A DNA stretch of 64,000 nt, taken from NCBI GenBank assembly GCA_035079385.1, contig JAVHKY010000074.1, positions 1,488,001-1,552,000 of the forward strand, written 5' to 3'. The translations under genes and the position numbers were made by a program. The stretch is from Aspidiotus rigidus (Eukaryota > Arthropoda > Insecta > Hemiptera > Diaspididae). Positions 36,169 through 46,969 of the stretch are shown here, piece by piece. The notes beneath the pieces were generated by a model that was not told the origin of the DNA, did not search any database, and worked only from the letters and a program-made list of their open reading frames with translations. Position 1 is the stretch's first letter; the number at the start of each line of letters is the position of its first letter.

Positions 36169-36224
36169 CCTAGCTCGGTATCGCTCGCTCGAAACCCCTG
36201 TGACTTCACATCCTTAATTAGGTC

Positions 36225-38130
36225 GAATTCATTGATGACGTCATCGATAAAATGACGTCTTCCAAATTGATGACGTCTTAGTAAAAATATTTTCATGAGT
36301 TCTCTAATAAGGCCAAAGTCGTTGAGTTTTTCGTGACAGTTTATTCAAGAGGTATTCCCGTCAAAAACGGTTTTTCTAAGAAGAAACAAAATTTCTTAGA
36401 AGTCCTTTAACTAGGATGACGTTTTCGTATTAAAATGGTGAAGGTTTTTCGTGGCAGTTTATTCTAAGAGGGTTTTAATTAGTCAAAATACCGTGACGGT
36501 TTTTCCAAGGTTAGTCCTATCTAATTGATGACGTCAGAGTAGAGCACTAGAACGATACAAGTGAAGACATACGCCATTTTCTATCGTTCACAAAACCCTC
36601 CAAGGTACAACACGTCACGCGTAGCATCGCAGAGCGGCAGATTTTGAGTGTTTTCGTTGATCCGCGATGTTACGCGACACGCGATGTACCTTGGAGGGTT
36701 TCTGCACGATAGAAAATGGCGTATGTCTTCACTCGTATCGTTCTAGTGCTTTAGTCAGAGTAATGAAATTCCTTATAAAGCCTTCTAATTAGGTTAATGT
36801 CGTTGATGACGTTTTCGATGAAGTGTCTTTCCGATTGATGACATCTTGACATCGGGATCGTTAAGGTTTTTCGTGACACTTCGTTTAAGAGGAATTCTAG
36901 TCAAAAAACCGTGACAATTTTTCCAAAGAGTGATGCTATCTAATTGATGACATCTTAGTAACAAAATTTTCAGACTTTGAAATAGGTTAATGTCGTTGAT
37001 AAAGTTGTTTCCAGTTGATGACGTCTTAATATCAAAATCGTAAACGTTTTTCGTGACAGTTTATTCAAAAGAGTTCCAGTCACTTAAAAAACCGGGGAAT
37101 CCTATCTAATTGATGACGTCAATTATAAAGTGCCTTTGAAATTGATGATGTCATTGGTGAAATGTCTTTTAAATTAATGACGTCATAGTAACGAAATTTC
37201 TTGTAAGTCCTTTAATTAGAGGTTAATTGATGACGTCTTGGTATCAAAATCGGAAAGATTTTTTGTGAAAGTTTATTCAAAAGGAGTTTCAGTCAATCAA
37301 AAAATCATGACGGTTTTTCCAAGGTCAATCTTATCTAATTGATGACATCATCATTATCATCAAAATGTCTCTGAAATTGATGACGTCAGAGTAACAAAAT
37401 TTCTTATAAAGTCCTCTAATTAGGTCAATGTTATTGTTGACGTTGATGAAGTGTCTTTCCAATTGATGAGGTCTTGATATTAAAATTGTGAAGGTTTTCT
37501 ATGACAGTTTATTCAAGGGGTGTCCCTATTGGAAAACCGTGACGGTTTTTCCAAGAATAATCATATCTAATTGATAATGTCATCGATAAATTATCTTCTA
37601 AATTGATGACGTCATTGGTCAAAAGTCTTTCAAATTGATGACGTCAAAGGAGCAAATTTTTTTTCTAAATCCTTCAATTAGGTTAATGTCGTTGATGACG
37701 TTTTGGTATCAAAATCTTGAAAGTTTTTCCTGAGAGTTTATTCAAAAGGAATTCAAGTTGGTCAAAAAATCGTGACGGTTTTTCCAGGACTAATCCTATC
37801 TAATTGATGACGTCAAAGTAACAAAATTCTTTCCAATTGATAACATCTTGATATCAAAACAGTGAAGGTTTCTTGCAACAGTTTTTCAATAAGAGTTCCT
37901 GTCGGAAAACCGTGACAGTGTTTCCGAGAGGAATCCTATCTAATCGATGACGTCATTAATGGAGTATCTTTCAAATTGACGACGTCATCGATGACGTCAA
38001 AATCGTGGCGATTTTTTTTGACAGTTTTTTCAAGAGTAGTGTCAGTCAAGAAACTGTAACTGTTTCTCGCGCCGGTTTTTCCAAGTCATTAATGACGGCG
38101 CGGCATAACAACCAAATTGTGACGGTTATT
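36225..38130 (-). repeat. TGACGTCA-family satellite, array D
   Basis: Same orientation as array C: 'gtgacggtttttccaag', 'ctaattgatgacgtca', 'gtttattcaaaaggagtt'. Units are strongly diverged and irregular (recurrences of 'ctaattgatgacgtc' about every 100-300 bp). Variants include 'gatgacgtcttgatatcaaa'. The array is interrupted by a foldback element at 36540-36753. No homogenised core is seen, so this is an older array than B. Confidence 0.9.
36540..36753. mobile_element. Foldback MITE, 214 bp, with 7-bp target-site duplication
   Basis: It begins TAGAGCACTAGAACGATA and ends TATCGTTCTAGTGCTTTA (inverted repeats, one or two mismatches). Inner parts also pair ('ccattttctatcgt' with 'acgatagaaaatgg', 'aaaccctccaaggtac' with 'gtaccttggagggttt'), making nearly the whole element a hairpin. 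It is flanked by 'gtcagag' at 36533-36539 and 36754-36760. The sister repeat at 37379-37405 shows the uninterrupted sequence 'gacgtcagagtaacaaaat', confirming the insertion. It is non-coding and its parent transposase is unknown. Confidence 0.9.
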
Positions 38131-38325
38131 TAATAGGTAGAAATATGTGGCCTTCACGTTACAAGCCTTTGTTGAATGAGAGGAACAACGTTCACAAACT
38201 TGCACATAAATTGATATTCTCCGCTACCGGTTTCGAACCAACGCAGCTGCGACCTTTGTAAATTTGTGTTGAACTTTTTCGTGATTATAAGGATGAGGTT
38301 GAAGAAATAATAATCAAGCTGGACC
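38131..38325. repeat. Possible foldback/SINE-like relic
   Basis: 'ctaccGGTTTCGAACC' (38224-38239) is the inverse of the B-box-like GGTTCGAAACC of the element at 38.6 kb, and it is preceded by the same 'aaacttgcaca' phrase. Arms such as 'gttcacaaa' and 'tttgtgttgaac' pair weakly. It is an older, diverged relative, without clear ends. Confidence 0.35.
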
Positions 38326-38480
38326 GATGAACCATGTTGACTCCCAGTCGACGTTCCGCTCAATATCGACCGCAAATCAATTAAAAATGAATGGAAGTCG
38401 GATTACTCCTTTTCACCATCGACTCATCGTCGACATCGAAATTGAGTCGACTCCCGGTATCGTCGATCGATTTTGGGGCA
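38326..38480. repeat. GTCGA-rich satellite remnant beside array D
   Basis: Dense 'agtcgac', 'atcgaccgcaaatc' and 'cgtcgacatcg' words, similar to the 47-kb array and to 34.1 kb. Only one to two unit lengths survive. Confidence 0.55.
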
Positions 38481-38581
38481 ATTATGTCGAATGAGAGCAT
38501 CAAATTCTCTGTAGAAAATGCTAACACTCACATTGGAGAACAACAGGACAGAGTAGAAAATCTAAAGGGAGCCAAGGCACA

Positions 38582-38740
38582 AGGAGTCCGAGTGTTTGTG
38601 ATACGTTGCAAGCTATTACACGAAGCACGAATGAAAGGAGTGGTACAAACTTGCACAGATAAAAAATTTATTTTTCGCTGACCGGTTCGAAACCGCGGTC
38701 AGTCTGTGCAAGTTTATACCTCTCCTTTTTTTCGTGCTTC
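38582..38740. mobile_element. 159-bp insertion with 13-bp direct flanks and a long hairpin
   Basis: 'gagccaaggcaca' occurs exactly at 38569-38581 and 38741-38753. Within the insert, 39-bp arms at 38621-38659 and 38703-38741 are inverted copies (a few mismatches), and the centre 38678-38702 is itself a hairpin (CTGACC...GGTCAG) holding GGTTCGAAACC, which fits the tRNA-type B box consensus. A TSD of this length fits target-primed (LINE/SINE/PLE) insertion better than a cut-and-paste transposon. No A box or poly(A) is seen. Confidence 0.7.
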
Positions 38741-38759
38741 GAGCCAAGGCACACCGACA

Positions 38760-40434
38760 GTATTATTTCGAACGACATCCACCAGCACCCCAAGCACAAG
38801 TTTGCGGCAATTCAGAATTATAATGCACTACCGAGCAAACTTTTTCCTACAGAATAATAAAGAGACGAGGAAAGAAATTGAGATAGTAAAATAGATCGCA
38901 GCAGCCAACGTGGTTTTTTAAATTGACGACTCAATTAAGAAGCCTTTGCGAATATCATCGCACGAACTAATTCACATATAGTACGATCTCTTATAGCGCA
39001 ATATCTTCCCGAATTATTTTCGCAGGGCCGAAATACGATACATCAAAAATAAAATTGTTTTTCTGCGAAATGACGTAGGGTAGAGAAATGCAGAAGCTAC
39101 GACCACCTAAGCTGGAGTCATGGGGGTGTATATTATGAAAAAGAAACCGTTGGCGTTTGATTTATTCCACCGACGCGACGCGACGCCGAAGTTGATCTAC
39201 GTCATACCGCGCGCGAATACGACGACGTATGTTTCATACATCAACTGATGCATCTACCCACTCGGCAATTACTTTACAAAATGGGCTCCGAAAATTTTGT
39301 ATTTCTCCCGTCTCGTTATAGAAAATTTCGCGATAATTGTATCCGCTTCCACTCGTCTCCTCTTTCGCGGATGTTTTTCGTTTCGCAATTAAATACACGA
39401 GCTATCTCTCAAAGTGCCTTCCAGATACTTCGTAATAGAGCACTTACACTCGCGTGAGTAACCTAAAATTTGATTTATTACCGTACTTCGAGTAACAGAC
39501 TCACTTTGAAAACACATTAATTTACGAAAAACTTTTCCGAATCACAACTGTCGTACATACGCGATTCAACATGTACATAATACTATATGAATTTTACAAA
39601 TGAAAATCATTTTTACGTTCTAGGACACGCACGCGGCTCGAGGGTTTACGAGCCAATAAATTTTAATCGTCTGACCGAGAAAAAACATTGCTGGACTACT
39701 TCGTTATTTGACGAAAATCGTTTAAAAACCTATTTCCTGTTCGTGGAAAGTGCGCCCATCACAACCAAAACTGCCAACTATATAACTTTACGCGACTCTT
39801 TCATAAATTTATGACACTGATTTCGAATGTGTATCTGAAAATTACCTTGAAAGATATAATTGTAGCAGATAGTATAGTAATAATAATACAGAAAATGAAT
39901 TTCAAGCATTTGTAGAGAATTGATTTGATGTCTGTCAATTGACTGAGGTCAGTAAAAATAGTTTACGGGTAGATTTGAAGAGTATTGAAACTCTCTTAGG
40001 GCTGTAGATCCTCAAATGCGTCGCTCTGAGACTCGCAGAGAGAAAGGTAGTCGTCAATGTTAGGTTATAATGTAGAAAATAGTAATAGCGAGTTGTCAGT
40101 TGATTTCACGTTTTGTGCATTTGTAGAGGTCGGATGTTAGAGACTCGGTATTAGGGAATAACAAAGTTCAGATGAGCATTAGAGACCTAGTATCTAAGTA
40201 TAACAAAATTGTCGGAGAAAACAAAATCCGGTAAAGGATCAGCCCAACTTTCTTCCCGGTGGCGGCTTTTCAAAAGAGGTAGGTGTAAGCACGTGCTTTC
40301 TTGTTCCCCACAAATTTTTGTGTTGGTATCGTTGTATCGGCACCCGCAGACAGAATAGGTAGTCCGTAAATATTATGAGGTAGAGAGTAGTAAAAGCAAA
40401 TTGTCTTTTGATTTCATGTTTTGTCCGTGCGTTG
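38760..40434. other. Non-genic DNA with a diverged direct duplication at its end
   Basis: Nothing supported in 38.8-40.0 kb. 40034-40140 and 40345-40440 are diverged direct copies (period about 311 bp): both run 'cgcaga.agaa.ggtagtc', 'gtaraa.agtaatagcgag/caaatt', 'tgatttcayg ttttgt'. Open frames at 39248-39457 and 39587-39814 are unassigned. Confidence 0.5.
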
Positions 40435-41156
40435 GGGATCCGACCAGTTCACTGAAAGATTTTTCATCGAATAAGTCTTTTTGAAGAAATGTACACATCA
40501 CCGACACGAAAGTTCACCCGTCAGTTTTTTTTCCCTGCCAGGAAAGTTCATCTTCCTCTTTTGAGTTCACCGACACCGACGACGAAATTCACCTTTTTAG
40601 ATCAGCTGTTCGACTTTCATTTGATGCTTTGATATACCAAATTTTATTTATAAAATTATTTAAATAAAATATAGGTAATAATGTAATAAAGAAAATTTAT
40701 TTAATTAAATTGTTAATATTTTTATGAATCAAATTAATTAAATTAAATTAATAAATTATATATTTCTATTATTTATAATTAAAATTTTTAATTTATTAAA
40801 TCAATTCATTTATTTATTCAAATTTTAATAAATAATTTTTAGTTCAATAAAATACGATTTTTTAAAAATTATATCAATTCAAATTATTTTATTTTATTTC
40901 TTTTTTTTCAAAATTAAATTTAATTAAAATATAAAAATAAATAATACTTATTAAAAAAAATAATGATATAAAATTCAATTTTATTAAATAAAATTATTAA
41001 ATTGATTTCTTATTATTATTAAACTTGAATTAAACTGATTAATTAACTTCATTAATTAAAACAATATAATCGAATTTTGTCAGTGAACTTTCTCTAGGTG
41101 AATCTTGATCGGTGAATTCTTTCAGGGGAAAAATCTTTTGGTGAAACACCCTAGTC
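40435..41156. mobile_element. Possible DNA element with AT-only core
   Basis: The sequence 40446-40465 and the reverse complement of 41128-41147 match at 16 of 20 positions, sharing AAAGATTTTTC. Both flanks carry several TTCAC/GTTCACC words on the left that become GGTGAA/GTGAACT on the right, that is, inverted subterminal repeats. Between them, about 40615-41070 is almost pure A and T. 'ccgtgcgttg' occurs at 40425-40434 and 41157-41166 and could be a TSD, but the neighbouring direct repeat at 40034 seems to continue across the left boundary, so the ends are uncertain. Confidence 0.4.
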
Positions 41157-41317
41157 CCGTGCGTTGACGTATCGGGAAAATGGGACACTGGAAAGGCTTG
41201 GAGCACCGGTAAACAATCAGCCAATATATTCTTACAAATGAACAGACCTTGCGCCACTCGGAGTTTGATACCACGGAAAAAGAAATGTCGACAAGAAATA
41301 TAAAAAACTATAGATAA
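41157..41317. repeat. Diverged duplicate of 41545-41640
   Basis: 'cttggagcaccggtaaacaa', 'tcagccaatatattcttaca' here match 'tttggagcaccgatacacga', 'tcagccgatatttttacaaa' at 41590-41630 in the same orientation, with a LINE tail between the copies. Confidence 0.5.
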
Positions 41318-41535
41318 CTATTCTGGGTGGTGCATTTGGAATGACCTATTTTTTTCATCCATCTCAATGTCCCAGAGTGACTTTACTGTGTTCCTCATGT
41401 ATCTTCTTGCTACCTCATTATGTCGGTCTAAAACAATTGGCCTATTGTGAGCAAACTTAGGGCATTCACGCAAGATATGCTCTGCCGTTTCATTTGGATC
41501 GCCGCAGTGTGTTACCCTTTTGCAATCGGTAAACG
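41318..41535 (-). pseudogene. LINE ORF2 C-terminal tail remnant
   Basis: The minus strand is open for about 70 codons and reads 'KRVTHCGDPNETAEHIL', 'RECPKFAHNRPIVLDRHN', 'EVARRYMRNTVKSLWDIE'. The C..C...T..H.L..CP pattern is the zinc-knuckle-like C-terminus of I-group LINE ORF2 proteins, normally after the RNase H or connector region. It ends at a TAG (41318-41320) and is cut on its 5' side by a stop near 41537. Only this tail survives, and no poly(A) remains. Confidence 0.7.
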
Positions 41536-41700
41536 ATCAGCTCGACACTAGACTCTTTCCTGTGACGGTAAAAATGGAATGCCAAAGAGATTTGGAGCAC
41601 CGATACACGATCAGCCGATATTTTTACAAACATATACATCAATTTTCCATGACGTCACATAGCGGACGGAAGCTTCCAGAGCACAAATCAGAAACAGCAC

Positions 41701-41880
41701 GGTGACCTTTGAGAATTCAAATTATTTCAAGAATAACGGAATTTTTTAGAATAAAAACTTGAGAATCGTAAGACATGATGTAAAATGGAGACGAAATTCT
41801 CGGCTTCACGGAAGTCCAACTTTTTATTCTGAAAAATTCTGCCATTTTTGAAATAATTTAAATTTCTCAAAGGTTTTCAC
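41701..41880. mobile_element. Foldback element with about 60-bp arms
   Basis: 41701-41760 and 41819-41880 are inverted copies: 'cctttgagaattcaaattat' pairs with 'ataatttaaatttctcaaagg' minus small differences, and 'gaattttttagaataaaaa' with 'tttttattctgaaaaattc'. The spacer is about 58 bp. No clean TSD is seen. It is non-coding. Confidence 0.75.
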
Positions 41881-44340
41881 GCTTTCTTTATGGGTCAAAT
41901 TGTACTCTGGACATCACTAATGACATAGGCGGGGCTATAAGAAACTTAGACAGAGCAGGCCACAAGATGAAGAGAGTGTAATAAAATTGTCAGCGGGGCA
42001 ATGTTTGTATTATGGCTGGGGCAGGGAAGGGTGAGACTGAGAAAAATATAGGAGTCTTAGCGAGTTTGAGAGGATGATTCCTTCATGTCGAGGAGTTTAG
42101 TTAGAGGAAGTTTTTTGAAATTTTCAAACGATCTAAGTTTCTTAGGGAGTCTGTTTCTCCAAAACTCGTACCAGCGGCAAGGATTGCTGAGTAAATTCAA
42201 GCTGCAATGCTGTTCGAGTACCGTCTTATTCAGAACGATTTATAAGCCGATTTAGCCAGTTTAAAGACTCATCAAATTAAATAGCGTAATAAGAGTCGAA
42301 TGAAAATTACCAGCCCAAAAAAAGTCAAATTTCTGTCGTACGATATAATTAAATTGATCGTTTCTTTCGAAAGATAAGCGTGTGGTGGGCCGAATCATTC
42401 ACTGTTATATGTAAATTCAGAGCATGGTTCTGCCATATGTAAATCACGTACATAACCGGTTTCACGTTTGAAGCTTTTTCAATTTAGGATAAATCTTAAT
42501 CGCGATCAATATTTCAGAAGCGTACAGTCTAAGCGATATGCAGGTAATGATAGGCTGTCCATATTTTTACATGACTCTTCTCATCAATATAATTATTTGA
42601 TTCAAAATTCATATTCTTGTATGTTCGAAGTAGGCACACACAGGTAACGGTGTTGTGAAAAGTGCAAGTGGTTGTGCTCGTTAATTGGAAATATATATAT
42701 AGCATGCCAGTCTAAAAGGAAAGAAGAAAATTAGGTAGGGTACGAAAAACCATTTATTCATTCATAACCTAGCAAGTTTTTGTTTAAGGATTTTTATAAC
42801 AGAAGAACTATTTGTTATATGGGTTTGTCAGACTTGTCTATTTAGGTTACGAAATAAAAAATTATCGCGCTAACTTAATTTAAGAGTCTCGGTCAGTCTA
42901 CGTTTGTTATTTTCACTGAGGTAGACAAATGAGACGTGCACAACTCGTCGCACAATTTTGATACTCATATAGCATCGCATACGAATTTCGAAGCGCGATA
43001 ATAATGACAATTTTTATATTTCTATTCCTATAGGGTTGGATGACGCCTGCATATCTCTTCGTGATCATTTGACCCAGTTAATTGATGTTTTCGGCGGAAA
43101 ATTTACATTCGGCCTTGTTGAAATGCTAATTACTCTTTTCTTTCAGCCGGTAAAACCATTGTTCGTTAGTATACAACATTTTTGAGAAGTCGAGTTACAA
43201 ATAATCACTTCGTCGAACTCAACGCTTCGGTATAACATTACGCACGATTATTGTATACTATGAGGGTATTAGTGCGACTAGTAGTAGCTGTAAGTCTTCA
43301 TCGATGTGGTCTAAATTGTTTTGGATTGAATAAATCGCTAACGCGTTGTCTAATAGAAATAAATCAAGAGTAACAGGGATCGGGAAAACGAAAATTGAAT
43401 AGGAACATTCGCATGAAGAGGCACAGTGGCGCAGCGAGTGGCGAAATTTGGAAGCTACTCGAAAAATGTGATCATTATAGAACAGCCACGTCCAGGAAAA
43501 CTGGATCAAGTAAGGGGTCAGTTACTGTGTTCTAATGAACCTCTTAAAACCCCGCACTCTCATTATCCAAGCATCGCTGACTAAGATATAAGAGAACTTT
43601 GAATTTAGTGGTACTTTGTGGAAGTCCTACAGAGTCTAAGAGGCTAATTATCCAGTTGAAAAAGCGAATTCATAACCTTTCATATAATGGCTGTAAGTTA
43701 GTTAAGGGATTACCATTCTCAATATTTTCCAACCACTCTGGCCAATCTCTGCGAGAGCTAAAGAAGGGAGGGTTGTACGTAAGGCTGGTCTTGACAAATA
43801 CCCCCTCCTTTCTCTATCCATTTAAAAAAAAAGGAGATTTTTCAAGACAGAAAAAGAAATAAATAAAATAATGAATGAACAAGCACACGATTTGACATAC
43901 ACCGCTATCTTGATCAACAAACAAGTTGGAACTTCGCAATTTTACGATTTAAAGAAAAAGAAATTAGAGTTCACATTTCTCGTGTTCGCCTCTTCAGCCG
44001 CTCTTTGCCGGCGTAGAATAAAATATTCCCGCACCTCGTAGATTAAGCAAAGTCACGCTATACGCTATTAGCATTATTCATCGCTTCGACATTTGAAAAT
44101 TCGATGCATTCTATCGTGTAAGAAAGTACGAATGAAGATCTATACGGTGTTACATCCTGATGACCGCGATTGCGAAATCAAGGCTAAATTCCTCGAAAAT
44201 TCTTCACATGCACTATACAGATTCTATAATATACGTTATGGTTTTTCCGCCATGCGCCATTCTGTAATATAATACGCTACCGTTGCAATTAATAATCATA
44301 GATATTTCAACATCAATAAAATGTCCACGCCAAAATTAAT
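41881..44340. other. Non-genic DNA
   Basis: Nothing recognised. 43599-43862 has an 87-codon frame with lysine-rich ends and no domain. An (AT)n-like short stretch lies at 42690-42700. Confidence 0.5.
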
Positions 44341-45640
44341 AAAGAGCGAGCGCTGAATGAATACATAATCTATATATAGGTAGTATAAGACATTCCCCTC
44401 CTTGCGATGAAATTTTATCGATCCCTCGATACTGAGAATATAAGGATGAATAGAGAAAAATAATATATTAAGTAGCTCCTTATTAGCATCATCAAAGCAA
44501 ATCGTCAAGAATGCATACCAAACTATATAAAGACTATAGAAAAAAAAAAGGCAAAGTCGATCTCTGATGGATCTTCCGAACTCTTCTAGCTCGAGTTTTC
44601 GATTTTCTGTCATCGACATTATTCACAAATGCATTTGGAAATGCCATATTCGAAGTAACAAACACGTCACAACCGTAGCTATATAAATAATATTGCTTGA
44701 TATAAGGATATGAATTTTCTCATTACAATACCATTAGTGAACTTTAGGACGATTTCTTTTACAAATTCCGATGACACTTTCGTCAATTGCTATTCGCATT
44801 ATTCGAAGGATGATTATGCAAATATACCCACTTTGCAAAGAAATTTTTTCGATTCCCTCGAAAGTCTCCTGACATTCAAGGATTGAGAGAGAAAAATCAT
44901 TAGATTAGCTCCTTATTAACATCATTTATCATCAATTCAACGGAAATCCGTTAAAAAAAAAGCCAATGAATGCATGCCAAACTACAGAGCAGAAAGAACG
45001 GAAAGGTTGAACTCTTTCAGCTCGGGTTCCCTGTTTTTTTAATTACCATTTTTCACGAATGCATTTCAAATAGATTCAATATGGGAAATCCCATAATCGC
45101 AGCTATAAATACGTCATATCTATGGGTACAAACAATGCAATTCCAATTGATGGGAAGGGGTAATTTTTTTCATTGCAAAACACGAGACTCTATTGATCAC
45201 AACAATTTCTTCTTTTGCATCGATTATCATTCGAATTATTCGTAGGTTGATCTTTTCTTGCCGTTATAAGTGTTTCCGATCTTAGTGAGAATGAATAAAG
45301 GAAGAAGATGTTAAACTGATTAGCCCCTGATTAGCATCATTTATCGATTCGACCGAAATTGTTAAACAAAAGCCAATTAATGCAAGCCAAACTACAAAGA
45401 AAAGGCAAGGTCAAGCTCTGAATTTTCCAAACTCTTTCAGCTCGAGTTCCATATTCCCCTCAGCATTTCAAGTAGATCGATATTGGAAATCCCAAAGTTT
45501 AAGTGAGCTACAAATAATGAAAGAGGTCGATTCCCTCATTGCAAAGCACGAAGTTCTCCTAACCCCAAGCGAGTGCGAAGAAAAATTTCCCAAAAGTTTC
45601 GATGATTTTTCTTTTTTTATGGATTTAATTCGCCATATTT
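44340..45640. repeat. Three diverged tandem copies of a unit of about 425 bp
   Basis: The marker 'agctccttattagcatcat' starts at about 44474, 44907 and 45322 (spacing 433 and 415 bp). Each is followed by 'gccaa..aatgcatrccaaactaya', '.actctttcagctcgagttc' and 'aatgcattt...agat'. Copies show many small indels. A fragmentary fourth copy may precede at 44.1-44.3 kb. It is not coding. Confidence 0.8.
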
Positions 45641-46969
45641 AAAAGTTATTTATGCGAATTCAGTTGATATAATTGAATAAATAACGTACGCTTATACGAG
45701 TACTTCCTCATATACAATATTATAAGTAATTGTAATCAAAATATTTGGATTACCTATATCACCCACAATGACGTCACAATCTCATATAAAGTACAACGGG
45801 GGTATGGTGCAAAATTCACTTACCTGCAACAAAAATAAAAAGAAGAAAATTATTAATCCATTCACAAATTATACAAAGAAAAAAAATCATAAGACCGAGT
45901 CACATTTTATTAAGATTAGAAATTATTTCCGCACGAATAACGAGAATCTGAACTAGAAAAATGGAAGAATCAGTAAAATAATTGGGAGAAAAGTCAATTA
46001 GACTAGATTATTATCATCTCGCATAATCCGACAATACGAAAAAAAGATGCTTGTATTCGCTTAACCAGCAAATATCACACCAACTTTTTGGAAAATTTTG
46101 GATTTTCTTACACAGCTTCGTATGCGCGTGCGAGCTTCAAATTAAATTATTCGTGCCGAAAAATACTATTAGTAATGCCAATAAAATGAATTAGGCTCGG
46201 ATAAAAGAATAAATAAGAGAAGGGAATTAAATCTAATGGGCTTGGCGTCCACGATGTTAATTCGAAACTAAAACGAATAACGTATAAAGTCAGAACAGTA
46301 GACAGGACGCTGTATATTTAATTCCAGAAAAAGTTACTAACACACATTTCTAAAATTGTTTTCTTTCAAATTCTCATATACGTCTTTACTCTGGCTCGGA
46401 AGTTTTCCCTTGAAGAAGTAAATTTTCCCGACATCCGAAAGAGAAGACTGTATATAATTGATGTTACAAATAATATAACAAATGAACAATACAATGTCAA
46501 CTTTTTTCATTTTTTTGTTTTTTTCAATTAATTTTCAAAGTCAGCGTCTCATATTCCAGCAGTCTTCAATCGATACAATCTTTGAAAACCCTTCAAGGAA
46601 TAAAATCGTAACAGGACAGCAATTTCCAATAAACTGGATTCACATCAACCTCTTCTAGCTTTGAGATCGATACAGCTCCGCTGGCGTTACTCTATGAGTT
46701 CTTCACCAATGACGATAATAAATATCAATGAATTTTGCCGAGGTGAACCTTGGTGCAATTTATTTATGAATTGCGTTAATGATGAGGTGCAACGTTCAAT
46801 ACAACCTAACTTCATTCTTCATCAATAACTCGACTGGTCAGGGCGGCCAACTAGGAAACATACAATTGCCGAAGTCAGCCCTATAAGTGCGCAATAAATT
46901 AGCTCCGGATCGTCATAAACCTTCTCTAAAGCGCAACGAAACGGTTTCAACGAAGAATGCCTGAGATTT
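45641..46969. other. Non-genic DNA
   Basis: No gene, RNA or recognisable repeat identified. The sequence is AT-rich with short frames only. Confidence 0.55.

Noticed and set aside
35888..36296. Cys-Val repeat proteins on the minus strand
   Set aside because: Pure translation of the (AC)32 microsatellite.
38684..38694. tRNA gene suggested by the B-box GGTTCGAAACC
   Set aside because: No A box, no acceptor stem and no cloverleaf; the motif lies in the tip of a foldback hairpin.
40425..41166. Exact 10-bp TSD 'ccgtgcgttg' around the AT-rich element
   Set aside because: A nearby direct repeat (40034-40140) appears to align through the left boundary, so the matching flanks may be coincidence; kept only as a possibility.
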